Shown one piece after another: positions 43,923-63,709 of a stretch of DNA of 64,000 bases (position 1 is its first letter; every line of letters begins with the position of its first letter). Origin of the DNA: Lactarius indigo (Eukaryota > Basidiomycota > Agaricomycetes > Russulales > Russulaceae); assembly GCA_025766275.1 (NCBI GenBank), contig JAFKAC010000015.1:1054001-1118000 (forward strand). Reading direction: 5' to 3'. The notes beneath the pieces are model-generated. The model was not told the DNA's origin. It searched no databases and worked only from the letters and a program-made list of their open reading frames with translations. Made by a program: the position numbers and the translations under genes.

Positions 43923-46900
43923 TCTAGGCGCGGGGGACAAAAGAGATCATTTCTGCTTCCCTCGAAGTACAATATATATGCAGCGCCAGTTGTGATCCTT
44001 CTTCACGGGCGTCATTAGCAGGACCTAACCCATCGAGGCAAGAAGTGCGGATGTTTGAGACGCCGGGAGACGTGCAATGGAGAGGTATTATGTTAGCATT
44101 CTTCTGTGGCGCAGATTTCATCCTATTTTAGAAAGATCAAGGGAAAAATAATTCCGTGCATTGGTTTGCATATATCGAAATCTCGCTAAGTTCAAAATGG
44201 TACAAAGAAAATACAGTCTGAGGAACGTAGTCTAATTCGGCCGGGACCATTGGAGGTCTGGCCACTGTGGGTGCCGAAGAGATGCGAACTATTCTGGGAG
44301 TGGTGGAAAGGGGATGGGGATGCATGGTAGAAGGTGGGAACCCGGAAGGATAAGATGTGGGCGGGAGATCGGAAGTATATGGTGACATCGGACGTACGGT
44401 GGGACGGACTCAGTAAGGATGTCCACCAGGAGGATTCAGTATCAGAGTGCCAACAGTGGCAAGTCCATGCAAGTTCGGCAAAGAGTGCGGCTTCGCCAGC
44501 GGCCCTTTGTCGCTGTGCCGTGCTGCGGGACTGCTGCGGACTTGGCTGCGGAGCCAAAAAAACAAAAGACTACGACTTGATTCAATAAAACCAAATGACT
44601 TGATCTGCAGCGTCCGGTACTTGGTCCGATGCAAGGATCCACGTAACTTGTGCCACAGGTGCTTCATGGAAGCGCCATACAAACTCGGATCTGGGTGCCG
44701 AGGAGCTCAGGAATGTTCCCACTTCCCAAATGACAGTATCTTGAGTGCAGGCTTAGGTGTGCACTGTGCCGACAGGGCGTGTCTGTTCTCTTTTGGACCC
44801 ATCGGGTTGTCACAGAGTTTTCAGATCAACCGTGACATTCCAAATAAGGCTGCATCTTGGGCAGCATGTAATCACCACACATCGCGAGAAGCTTGTCTGA
44901 GTTCAGCTTGGTGGACTAGCGCTGACTAGTCACCACAGCCAGAAGGCACGTCTGTTTCCGTCTGTTCCCGCTTCGCTAATTAGGGCACATTAATCGCGTG
45001 CCTAGTACGATGCTCGACGCACCGATCGTCGGGGGAGAGTAATGTGTCACCTTGAGTCTGAGTATATATTGACATTCAGCTCGTCCGTGGTCGTACCCCG
45101 TCACCTCTTGATCCTATGAGTCGTCAATCCGTCCAGCGTGTGACTCTGCCCATAACCCATCAGGCTATGTAGTGCGGTGTATCTTGTTGTGAACGTATTG
45201 AACGATGAAAAAGGCATCTACCTCACTCACACAGAGCGCTCGGATATCGGGCTTACGCATCTCAAATATTCCGATTCGAGGACTCCGGACTTGATACAGT
45301 GCTGTTGACCCCCAAACTCAATTCAAAAATAAAAGATCCGAGAGGTCCCATACAGTAATAAGTACCCGAACGAAGGGGACTACCATGGTAGCGTCACAGC
45401 CTGACACCTTCCTTTGAGCCGTCCCTACTCACGTCGTCGCTGGTGGCTGGACACTTTAGCCTTGCTGTGACCCTTCGGGCCTTCGAGAGTCAAACTCCTC
45501 GGCCATGGGTTAATACGTTCAATCGATGTGTTTTCTGCTTTTATTCCCTTAATTACTACGGCCTCAAGTGTCCGAGTCCGTCCTGTCGCCGCCGAGTTCT
45601 TTGGCTAGTACGTTACCGTCGTGCATATGATCTCACAAGGGCCTCTTTCTGACCAGTTGAGGCTTCCTTTCTAGCTAGGGTCCTGCATCCGTCTTGATGG
45701 CGCGGGTCCGAATCTTGTGTCTCCTCGTCCCTCTACCCTGGATAGGGAGGTCTGCCGACGCTTCGTCGGTCCACTGTATCTGAGTGTCCCTTCTTCAGCC
45801 TTACCCTGACATCGTTAAGACAACCACTCTCTTAAATATCCAGACGGCTTCATTGCGCTGATACGCTCATGCCTACTATTTTGGTCACCACACGCCCACA
45901 GCGTTCCATTTATCTTTTCCATACCAGATTTGGTGTGGGAATTCGCGAAAGCGTGTTCACTTGCCAAAACCTTAGTTCCTGCGCATACGTCCGTCATTCT
46001 TATCTGTGACTTCTGTCCCGTAGCTTGTCTCGGTGTCAGGCGACTAATGTGGGCGCTGGTGGACACACCACCAAATAGCTCCTGAGATGTCCATTTGGCG
46101 CGCTCACTTTTCACTTTGTTCATCGTGCCATATCGGCGCACCCATACCCGCCATATGAGACTCGCCCTTTTCCCTTACGCACTTTTGTCGTGGCGTGGGT
46201 GGTTTTTCCCGAGTCGACCATGTGTCAGGTGCTGTAGTCTTCGATGCAGGGTGACATAGGTGATCTCTTCTCACCATCCATAGCCCTAACAGGCGCGGCA
46301 TCAAAGCCCCTACTGCTTCCCCGGAGATGAACTTACAGTAATAGTAAGAGCGGTACTGGGTAAATTTTTAGTTTAGTTCGCGACAGTAGGACTCGGAATT
46401 GTGGCCGTGGTCACCGGACTTGAAACTTGAAACCTGGAGCTTGAAGCTTGAAGTCCGGCGCTCGATACGAGACGCGAACTGAAGGCTGTCGTATGTGCTG
46501 CACTAGGGTGCCTCGACCGGCAAGGAGACTACAGTATGAGCCGCTCCTTCAGAAGCGGTGTCGTTCGTGAATAGTCTATTTGGGGTGAGTGTGATACACA
46601 CGTATCATCAAGTTAGCACGCCTACACAGGTCTATACGGTGGGCGTTACGTGCTATTCTGCGATATCGGCGTGAACAATATTGATGTATTCTGTGACCAG
46701 ATTCTCTGTTAACATTGCCTCCTCACCCAACGATAATCGCGAAAGGTGCAAGGCCGACCCCCGAAACAACCAGTTGGGATGTAGTCAAGCTCTGAGATAG
46801 TGGGGGTGAGCCTGTAGGGGCTGAGTCATTCGAATTACCTGGCACAGTTGGGTTGTTGTGTTGACTACGAATAAGGATCGACTATCAAGCTCGCGAAACT

Positions 46901-47829
46901 GTACGAAGCTGAGAATAAATTGTCGATAGAACTATTCCATTCACGGAGAATGCGCAGTCAATTGGTGACGGAATATCGCTAGAGTTCAAGTAGGCGACCT
47001 GCTCTTCAAAACTTTAGGAAAGAGCAAGCTGATAGAACGACAAGAACTCGGAAGTCGACTTGTTATGAATGAGAATATGTGTGCCAAAAACTGCACTGCA
47101 TGGGAATACACCGTACCGACTCGGACGTCTCGGTGACACGGATACCGGTGAGACTGCACACGTAAATCGGTGTGAATGACACGGTGACCTACAAGCACAG
47201 GGCATTCCGAAGAGGGTCAAAGCACCAGATTTGCTTCGCAGAGGCCCATCGCCACATCGCCATCAATGGTAAGTCGCCCCAGTGGCAGGTACAGGGGCAC
47301 TCCATTACCCGAGCACGAGATTCCCGAAAATGCGGACCATGAAAGCACGACGGGATCTCTGGACGACCTCAGGCTTGCCCGGTGCTCGCAAGCCCGAATC
47401 ACTGTAATACTGGCAAACATATTCAAGCACACGCAAACCACTGACATCCGACTTAAAGTTGAAGACCCCGGCCCGGGGTCCCTTGCGCCCAAACGCTCAG
47501 CGCTCAGCGCTCATCGCTCGACAAATTGCCACACAAATCTCTCAGAGATATATTTCAGGAATGGATGGCTAAGCACAAAGATATGCTCAGAAGGTCGGCG
47601 TGCGATCCCGGGTCTGAGGCTTGCGACGCTGATGTCGTGAGTTCGATGGGTATAAGACATCACATGCATCACATGCATAGGTCGGAGTACCGCGAGTAGT
47701 ATGTCGGTTCCCTTCGACCCGAGTCTGCGTGTATTCCCATTGCTTTGGGAAGCATATCCTGTAGTTTCTATATACCGCGTTTCTTCAAATGTGCGACCCC
47801 TTCATTGGTCCCATCTGGAATGGGGTCCT
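43923..47829. other. Gene-poor stretch (3.9 kb)
   Basis: A minus-strand Pro/Ser-rich frame at 44192-44557 and a plus-strand Cys-rich frame at 44447-44929 overlap each other; neither shows a known domain. At 46425-46460 there is a short run of GAAACTTGAAAC / GAGCTTGAAGCTTGAAG words. Nothing else is supported. Confidence 0.4.
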
Positions 47830-48860
47830 CTCTGAGGTCCTTCCCTCAGGTTTGTCTCGGGCCTTTGCATTGCTCCGTGATCGAGAAGCAGGCCCGTGAT
47901 CTCTGTTTCCCCGAAGAATACCTGCTAGGACTATCCGTTCCTATCCTGGGCATCTGCATCCGCCCCGCTCTCGTGCAGAAGGCGTCAGATATCTTTCCCC
48001 AAGAAAGAAGGAAGATACCAGGTTTAACGAGGTCACTCCCTTCAAGTTTTCGTGCTGGGGTGCCTTGATTGAGCAGAAGGCACACGACTTCAACTTTCCA
48101 AAAGAATGTTGTCAGGTGATTCCAAGATCCATTCCTACCCCTGGGCATCGCTCCGCCCTTGAGCAGCACACGCCTTGTTCCTATGTTCCCAGAGGGTGAT
48201 GCCATGTGCAACGAGGTCCATCCCTTCAATTTCTGTGCACTTGCATGTGCTCCCTTCTCAGTCAGCGGGTGAACGTCTTCCGCTCGCTCATGGATGGAGT
48301 CAGGTGCCACGGGGTGCTTCCTTCGTTATCTTGGGGGTTTGCATTCGCACTGCCCAGGGGCAACAGGTGCGTGCTTTCTGTTTTCCACCTGAACGGTGCC
48401 CAATGCAGCGACGGAGTCCATCAGCCCTGGTCTTGGGCATCTCCATTCGCGCTACGGTAAAGCCGCTGACCCAGGACCTTCGTTCTCCTGTGGGAAGATG
48501 CGTCCAATGGGTCATATTTTTCTCATCCTTTGTGTTCGTAGTGGGATCTATGAAACTGAAACGTCGACATTTCTGTTCGCCCTGGACACTTTGGTGACGT
48601 ACTGACCCTTACCCAAACATTGACGCCCCCATTTTTACCTCTCTGTCGCACAAGGTGACCCCGAGAACACCGATGGACCATGTCAAGTAGTATTCAGGCA
48701 ATGACTCGGGCGCGCTGAAGAATCGGTACGTGCCAAGACCCTTTGTCCCACGTCGAGGAGACATGGCGGCTTCCTCTGGACCAGGAGAAAGGCGACTGTC
48801 TGCACCAGCGAGGGCCAATCTAATTCCACCAATGGCACCAGGGGGCGAGCGTCACGCCGG
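47830..48860 (-). pseudogene. Decayed ankyrin-repeat gene
   Basis: The minus strand keeps ankyrin-repeat spacing across several shifted frames: GWTSLHMASPSGNIGTRRVLL, VEVVCLLLNQGTPARK, and a unit with DGLRRCIGHRSGGKQKA followed by a GA-type turn. About eight units of roughly 100 bp can be traced. Frames change between units and stops intervene, and no start or end domain is visible, so it is a remnant. Many mushroom genomes carry large NACHT-ankyrin families; this may be the tail of one (inference). Confidence 0.55.
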
Positions 48861-50919
48861 CCAAAATGCTAACAGCACACACGACGTCACAAAACACAAC
48901 ACTCAAAACTCCGAGGATATCTGCACCTAGAACAAATTCACACGTTTTTGTGCTACACTAAGTTCTGTACCCCGAGATGCGAGCCCATAGGTAAATAAAA
49001 TAAATCACAACCTTGTCGTAATCTGACTCGCGCGCCTCCTACCCCTTGTACCGACGATTACGGCTGTGACGAGTCGATTCGAGTGACAGACGCCGCCCCG
49101 CATATTAAGTCATAAATCGCATACGAACTTTCATCACGAGCGCTGCAAGTTCTTTGGACGTCAAAACGGTGATATTGTGTCCGCCACCCTACAGTAACAT
49201 CCAGATGCGACGTCTGGGCGGCTGTATTGAGACCTTTTTAAAATTATTGAGTTCAGAGTTGTGCAGTCGTTCTGACCGTGACGACTGCAGGGGTACTCAT
49301 GCCTGTATGAGTTAGCACGGCCCGGGTACCTTGTCGGCTGACGATGATTCGCCCACAACACCTCTTCACACTTGCTAGTAAACCCGTCATTAATTGACCC
49401 GCTAGCTCCAGAATCAAAATTCTTACCTCAATTGTTATTGGGAATCAATTCTTCAGATTCACCGGATCACCGACAACCAAGGAAAAACAAAGCAAAAAAC
49501 AAATTTCATTGCGGATCACTCCGAAACGAATCTGTGTGGGTTTTACAAACCAAATCGTGAATTCTCGGAAGTTGCGTAAGGTGCGTGTGGGCCTGTGGAA
49601 CGCCTCGGGGATACAAGTGTATGTAGAAGTGGCCAAGAAAAAAAACTTCAGCGAATTTATGATAATCAAGCTTGATCAAGGTTGTACGAATCCAAAGCCT
49701 CTTAAGAGAAGGCCATGGGGCGCGAAAAGACAGACCAATGTCCAGGAAGCGATGGGGAAGGTGGTACAGGTCGGTCGGTTGAAGACGAGAAGGCATAAAA
49801 GACTCTAGTCTTGCACTGCCAGTAGCAACCCCCCTAAAAAGGATAAAGCTTCACTGCGGCTATAATGCCGTCTTGGACGTTGTGGTACAGTACCGTGTTC
49901 TGGCGCAGGAATTCGAGGGCAAATGGGGCGTTGTCCATGAGGGTTATGGAGAACCCCTTTATTGATGGGGTGAGCTGGTCCCGTAGTATGTGGCCGAAAA
50001 CATAAGACGAAAGGGGGAGGGGGGGGGATGGGTGTCTCAGTGGTCCCCTGGAGAAGTCACCCACACGATACAGAACTCGACACCATACAAGGTTAAGGGC
50101 AGCCCGTATGATGGGGTAGTCGTCAACAGGAAAGGGCACACAGTTCGTAGCTTAGAAGCGGTGTTGAAAATGGTAGCATCACGTACCCGTTACCGAGACA
50201 ATTGAGACAACAAGTGACAAAGCAAGTGAGTGTATGGATCCAAAAAAAAAAAAGTAAAGAGTGTACATAGTACCAAGCATAGCAAGTCCGAGTCTGCCAC
50301 CAGGCTAAGATGAGTGTGACTAAAAGTCAGGTGACGTGATGCATCACAGTCACACTTCGGTCGCTAGAATTGCTGGAAAAGGTTGTATTTTGGCGGGGGC
50401 AGCGGAGCTAAGCGGGGGTACGGTTCGCTGTAGCCAGTGGCTCCGTTTGCTAGATCATCTCTGAGACTTGCAGACTTGCTCCTGATCTAGCTCTGCGGTG
50501 CTCGTGTTCCAACCACCTTCATTGCCCACGTACGTTACTACTGTGCTAGGCTGTACAAGCTCTAACGCCTTTTGGATCCGTGGTCCCATGCTTACCTACG
50601 TTAAAATTAACTATACGACTCTCCATCTCTATGTCAGTTTGGGTGCGACGGCATTACTGCAATGAATCATTGCATTGATTTGTGCCGCCAGTATGTGGTA
50701 ATATCACCGCAGCAGATCGAAGCTGTGACCGAGTGCGGTACTATCCCTCCTTGCGGACGAGTAGACTCTGAACGTTATGTTACAAACCCGGAATACTCAG
50801 TGATGTATGCCCAAAATAACGATGTGCGGTATGATAGAGCCTATCGATAAACTCTACGTATCTATCGAAGGACCAACCCTCTCTTTTACAAAAGGAGGTC
50901 AGGGAGATTCACGGCAGGA
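48861..50919. other. Gene-poor stretch with one unrecognised minus-strand frame
   Basis: A minus-strand frame at 49834-50139 (PVDDYPIIRAALNLVW...DGIIAAVKLYPF) is 101 codons and balanced in composition but unrecognised. A Lys-rich plus-strand frame lies at 49509-49808. Neither is supported beyond being open. Confidence 0.3.
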
Positions 50920-52858
50920 TCACACTTCGAAGGAACTCCGCTCATGTTCGGTTTTCACACCGTCGACCTCGCCGACACCGCGCCACTCGCTCTCGGCAAA
51001 TCGCAGCGTACTCACCTTTGTTCGCGAGACGCCACTGATGGTGCTCTGCGTAGCGAACCGGGGGCCGACGGCGTCCGTGTTGGAGGCGCTGGCGCTAGCA
51101 TCGGCACTGGTTACATCTGAGTCCCCGACGTGGCTGAGGGTGGAAGTGCCGTGAGAGAAAGCGATAATCGTTCCTTTTTCGGCCTCGGCTTTGAGAGATG
51201 TGCGGAGGCGGCCACGTGAGTTGAGTCTGGTATTCGAGAAAATGAAGCCGTTAGAAACGGAGAAGTATGGGATGTGCGTGTGGACTAACACGGCCATAAA
51301 AGCGCACGCGTAGAGGCGCACGAGTATAAAGAAAAAGGGAGCGTAGATGAGGGTATGGGAGAAGCGCACAAACTGGGAAGGGTTAACGGCATATTGGGGA
51401 TGCTGTTACGTTGTTTACGTACCGTAGCGAGGCAAGTTATTGCAAATACACTGCGAAGAAGGTGAGAACACTGAACACAACAGGCAAAAAAATCAAGGGT
51501 ACGAACAGAGTGAGTGCCCCACTGTTTATGCAATAAAGAGCAAGTACCGTGGTAATCGCAAGATTGGCCCTGCTCGGGCAAGTCGGTCGTTTCGACAATC
51601 GGGCAAGGTACGACAGATCTGCTCACCGCTTCACTACTGTTTCGTGTCGCGTAAGTAAGTAGTACACCATACTCGCCGTGATGGTCAAGTCGCAAGCCAC
51701 TTGTATCGAGAGGCCCGCGGTCGTGTTTGGCTACAAATTCGCGATCAAGCACCCTATGAAAAGATATACAGACGGTAGACGCACAATCTGAATTTTTGCT
51801 TGGTCGAAATATGGGTACTGAAAGCTGGGGTGAAGAATAAGCAACAGCACAAACAGGAGTACCAGCTGTGATGTGACTTGCCAATGAACGAGGTACACTG
51901 AAGAGTAGAGACGAATAAGGTTGGAGAACTAAATTAAGACAATATGCATCGCGCACCAATCCCAAGACCTATCGAATGATACTGTAAGCTTCCCCGGATA
52001 CCAACAAACAAGGCAGCCCTACCTAGCTCAGCCAATGACAGGATCACCTAGAATAGGAGCATATCAGCAAACGGGAAGGCATTCATAAGGAAATAGATCA
52101 CAATAAATATGGGTACGTGGATCCGACCCATGCTCACTGTCGCGCAAGGCATTGGCACGTCAGTTGTCCTCAATTAATTGTTCTACGAGATGCTTACAGT
52201 GGTAAATTCTCCAGGCGTAAAACCTAGCACAAGAGTTTGACGCATGGTAAGATCGCGTTTAGACCGAAGAGCGGGAGACGTACTGCTGGACAGAACAGGT
52301 AAGGATGACTGGGAAGTGGCCGTATTTAAGGGTGCACGTGCGAAGTTCGAGGGACAGACATACTTCCAATAAGACTTTGAACCTTGAGACTCCTAGAACG
52401 GTTGTTGAGTTTAATCAGCGGTGATGTGGGATATTCTACACACCATGGTGCTCGAAGATCTGCCAAATAGTCACCAAAATTGGTTACCCCGGCGACATAA
52501 AATCCGTGAACAACCAAGGCCAACTGCAGCGTATCCAATATTCTGCTCTAAGTGAGTCATGTGCCAGCGACGAGATTGGCACGGCCCTACAAAAGTAATG
52601 CGACCTAGACGTAAAACCTTGAGAAGGGGGAGGACCAGAAGAAGTTGAAAACTCACAAAACATTTCAAAAAGAGCCTGTCGCCTTTACAGTGCTTAGAAA
52701 AATATGAGTATACTTGGAGCCATGTCACTCCGTACAATCTATACCATCTATGTCGGTTCTCTGCTAAGAGAGGGAGAGGTAGTTGCCTACATCGATGAGA
52801 ATATTACACCGAGAAAGAAAGCTCCCAGGACATTATCGACGGGAATCAGAGCAGGCAT
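50920..52858 (-). CDS. DUF6534-type membrane protein, copy E
   Basis: Start MPALIPVDNVLGAFFLGVIFSSM at the ATG at 52858 (minus). An intron gtaggc...gtatag joins in phase to ILYGVTWLQVYSYFSKH; the next exon ends LFLKCF at gtgagt. Then LQLALVVHGFYVAGVTNFGDYLADLRAPW, further exons near 51660-51970, and a long tail SVSNGFIFSNTRLNSRGRLRTSLKAEAEKG that is Ser/Thr-rich and ends ERSSFEV at 50920. Equal in length (1.94 kb) to copies A-D. Joins in the middle third are not solved. Confidence 0.65.
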
Positions 52859-54461
52859 AATGAATGGATATGGTCAGTTCGCAGAAGGGTTCCCTGGGCT
52901 CAACGATGTCGATGGGTAGAGAGGGTGGGCTGTCGGTTCTGCCGTGGTGGTCCGTATAAATCCCCAACGGCGTCTGGTTTACCGAGAGAGGTAAATACCA
53001 CTCACATCAGACGGCCCGGCTGAAAGAGTCGAGCGTTCACGAAGGGAATTAATTTCCGGGAGATAATAGAACCAAGAATACAGTGTCTTAGACAGGGGCA
53101 GGGGCTGTGTGAACCGAAGGGAGATACTGGTCTAAAAAGCCCGAACATCTCGGGTAGGGCCCATTATTTGGACAGTCATGCTCTATCATGCCCAAATTTA
53201 GGAAGGTCTGCTTGGGCCATGTAGCGGGTCGATTTGCCCAAGGCAGCTTAGATTGTGGGGAGGATTGGGTTCAATGGAGGTGTACACAAGGCGACCTGCA
53301 AAGTGGAACCACCACGAGAAGTGCTTAAATGTAGAAAAACTGATGAGTACTGTAGCCGAAACTATTGCAATTGCAACGACGTTGTCTTGTATTGGGGTTG
53401 AACCGAGGGTTGCATAGAACACGTACTGAAAGAAGTGTATTCAAGTTGATATTGCCGAAGACGTAAAACCAGCAGGGTGACACGGCTTGAGTACAGTATT
53501 GTCATGTAGCCTTCAAAGTAGCGTTTCAACATTCAGCGGGCATGCTCGCCACACAGTAGATGCAGAATGCAGATGCAGATGTTGTAGTCCTTACTAGTAG
53601 TCTCGCTCTCACGTCCAGAAGATCAGTCATATGAAAATCAAATTCAGTCTGAATCACGTGTCACGGGTTAAAACCTTGGTATTGCCGCCCCTTGCTCGTA
53701 GACCGGTGACCGTCTGTATATGAAGGTAAACCTATCATATACAGGCTGGTCACGAGCCTACCTTGCTCGATGAACCATCACTAGATAGTGGTCATTCAGT
53801 TCACACATCCGTGTGATACCATTCTCTGGTAGTGTGGCAACAAGGACACGCCCTGTTTCCGAGTCTTTCCGTCTCTTTTCATTGACGCCGGGTCGACCAC
53901 TTGGCCGGTTCGTTGGAGAAACTCAACGTGCAGACCTGCAGCTCACGCCGTGAACCGATTGTAGGCTAAATTCTTGGGTTTACCTGATCCGATGATTCGC
54001 AGATAATACAACAGTCGGAGACTAATTAACCCAATTCACTTGAGTCCAAGCATCTGGTTACCTGGACTATGTGACATAGCGCGCATGGTATGCGGAGGCT
54101 ATTAACATGACAAAAATAGGCGCCTAGAAGCTGGAAGATATGGAGTAAGAATGAGCGTCCCGCGGCACGAGGACGGGATTTGTAGTAGAGTCAAAGTTAG
54201 AGAGTGACACGGACGATATGTTCACCTGCCACATAGGCTAAAGAGACTAGTTTATCCCACGGAGAGGCACCGTCCAGGGTCCATGAACGGCGATCTTTTT
54301 CCCCTGAATTTGACCACATCCTTGTGCAGTGATGATGAGATCTAGTAGTGGCGCTGCAGTGGCGCCTCGCAATCTCCCGTGTCCGAAGAGCGCTATAGAA
54401 TGACTGAGAACGCCGCAAAACCAGAACAAACTAAATACTGTAGGGGTCTACAGTAAGACGT
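52859..54461. other. Intergenic stretch, no supported gene
   Basis: Some minus-strand frames (53198-53422, 54197-54429) are open but unrecognised. A GCAGAT-rich short repeat lies at about 53563-53580. Confidence 0.4.
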
Positions 54462-55209
54462 CTAAGCCTTCGCTTCCCAGCTGACACCACATCCACAACC
54501 GGCACCGACGGCTTGCGGATTATCTATGACACGAAACGAGCTGCCAATCAGTTCAGTGGCAAAGTCGATTGTAGAACCGCGCAAAAGGGTTAGAGAGACC
54601 GCGTCCACAACGACACGCGCCTGAGCCACGAGGGGGTGTCCAAACTCGCTTTGAGGACGTTTCTCAGCCTCAGGTAAAAATTAGAGGACGACTGAGCGTA
54701 CTAGTCCTCTGGAGCGCTCTCCTGAGTTAGCTCCATCTTGTACTGATATCCGTGACAACCACCCGACTCCACGGAGACTCGTAAGGCTGAGCCGGAATGT
54801 TCACCTTGAGAACAGACTCGACAAAGTTGCTGCTCACACGGATTCCTAAGTATTTACTCGGGAGATCAGAGTGATGACGGACCTCTGCCGCACGCTCGGT
54901 GAGAGCTAGTTGGGCGTCAGTTTGTCCCAAGGGCTCTAAGTCCAGCTCCGCATTTTCGATGTCCTCCGCTGTCGGTGAACGACGCAGAACGGCTTGGGTT
55001 GCCGTTGGTATCGGTGCGGGTGCCGCTCTGCGCGGCAATGTGGAAACAAACGTTCTCCGTGGGGGCAATCTGTCGAATACTGGAACTGGATATAAGTTTG
55101 GTGTGGCGAAATGAGCAACAAGTTGACGACGACAAAGACACGGAAGAGCGGTGCGGGCGAGACGAGATGATTGGCGAATCATAGCAGTGGTGGTCGTTGT
55201 CAGTGACAT
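54462..55209 (-). CDS. ISA2: Mitochondrial iron-sulfur assembly protein Isa2 (A-type carrier)
   Basis: Works with Isa1 and Iba57 in making mitochondrial [4Fe-4S] clusters. The N-terminus (from MSLTTTTTAMIRQSSRLARTALPC) is Arg/Ser/Thr-rich and lacks acidic residues, fitting a mitochondrial leader. The A-type domain: LALTERAAE, intron, QLCRVCS, ALRVSVESGGCHGYQYKMELTQ (first cluster Cys), ESAPED-Y joined by an intron to EFGHPLV, VVVDAVSLTLLRGSTIDFATELIGSSF, NPQA, and CGCG with the last two Cys, ending WEAKA. Introns at about 54816-54869 and 54652-54704 close in phase. Divergent from RVB1, with 94 bp between start codons. Confidence 0.92.
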
Positions 55210-55254
55210 TGTCGACGTCGTCGTAAGTAAGCGTGGCTTTGAGTGACTTGTTGA

Positions 55255-57069
<1,815 letters not shown>

Positions 57070-57175
57070 TGCTGTACGGTGACCGATGGTATCAATTCAG
57101 CTTTGGCCTATTGGGAATCAACAAGGAAAGCGCTGCATCATGCCATTGCGTGCGATAAACTAGAGTGTATTCGGT

Positions 57176-58297
<1,122 letters not shown>

Positions 58298-58348
58298 TCA
58301 ATTTGTCATAGCATAGCGTGGCCCTATTTCTACTCTTTGATCGATGAT

Positions 58349-58690
58349 ATGCGAGACACAGAGGCCATTCAGAACCTCAAGAGCATCCTCCGCGGCACTC
58401 TTCGCATAGTCACAAACGATAGTCGTGCTTTCATTGGCACGTTCGTTGGTACGGACAAGAGCCTGAACATCCTCCTCCTGAACACGGAAGAGTTTCGCCT
58501 GGGTGCAGACGCAAATCCTGCCGGGCGATACGTTGGCCAAGTTATGATTCCATGGCGACTCATCCGGGGCATTGGCTTACAAGTCGCTGGTGAGAACGAC
58601 GCGGTATCCTACTCCGAGCAGGTAAGCACTGTTGTCATCTCGTCTGCCACCCATTGACCTAACACGTCGGCACAGCAATTCATCATGTAA
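58349..58690 (+). CDS. NAA38: LSM-domain protein, NatC auxiliary subunit-like (NAA38)
   Basis: Start MRDTEAIQNLKSILRGTLRI. The Sm fold is complete: Sm1 LRGTLRIVTNDSRAFIGTFVGTDK and NILLLNTEEFR, Sm2 RYVGQVMIPWRLIRGIGL. The TEEFR and GQVMIP motifs resemble LSMD1/Naa38 (NatC N-acetyltransferase) more than the RNA-binding Lsm2-8 set, which would carry the IRG signature differently. One intron (58622-58675) joins the last coding bases QFIM before the stop. Size fits the family. Divergent from DPM1. Confidence 0.8.
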
Positions 58691-58910
58691 CATTCACTCG
58701 CCTTTGAGGCGTGGGTCACCGAATGACGATATGATCCTGCATGCCCTCACTTCAAAAGCGGCAGCGATTCGTATCGTGGTAGACTTTTGTGCTCGAGGTA
58801 ATTCAGCAAAGCCCGAGTCCACCGAATGTTAAGAGTGTGCAGTGTATAATATGCAGAGCATGACATGTAATACATCTAAATATGTGCTGTAAAGTACGGC
58901 TCCTCCAATC

Positions 58911-63491
<4,581 letters not shown>

Positions 63492-63709
63492 GTCACAGTG
63501 ACTCGGAGACCTTTATGGGCTTTAACAACATGGAATTGGGAGAGGGTATTTAAGCACGTCACCCCTTCGGGTTATTTACTCTCCCCTCATCATATAAATG
63601 AACATTTCAGTCATAGGGACGTGGATAATTGTACTTACAGCGTCTAATAAACGCGGTACATAAAAAAACAATCGTAGAACCGTAAAAAGAGCAAGCTCGC
63701 CACGTCGTC
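63492..63709. other. Short intergenic stretch / missing PRP16 5' end
   Basis: Should hold the start of PRP16; no convincing ATG-led exon was seen. Confidence 0.4.

Noticed and set aside
44447..44929. Cys-rich plus-strand frame (CKFGKECGF) as a zinc-finger protein
   Set aside because: Only one partial CCCH-like motif, no repeat of it, and it overlaps another open frame on the other strand.
49834..50139. Minus-strand 101-codon frame as a conserved gene or retroelement fragment
   Set aside because: No reverse transcriptase, integrase or other known motif; kept only as an unrecognised open frame in the stretch entry.
53198..53422. Possible sixth DUF6534 copy
   Set aside because: Hydrophobic but lacks the start block, the NFGDY block and the LNSR tail.
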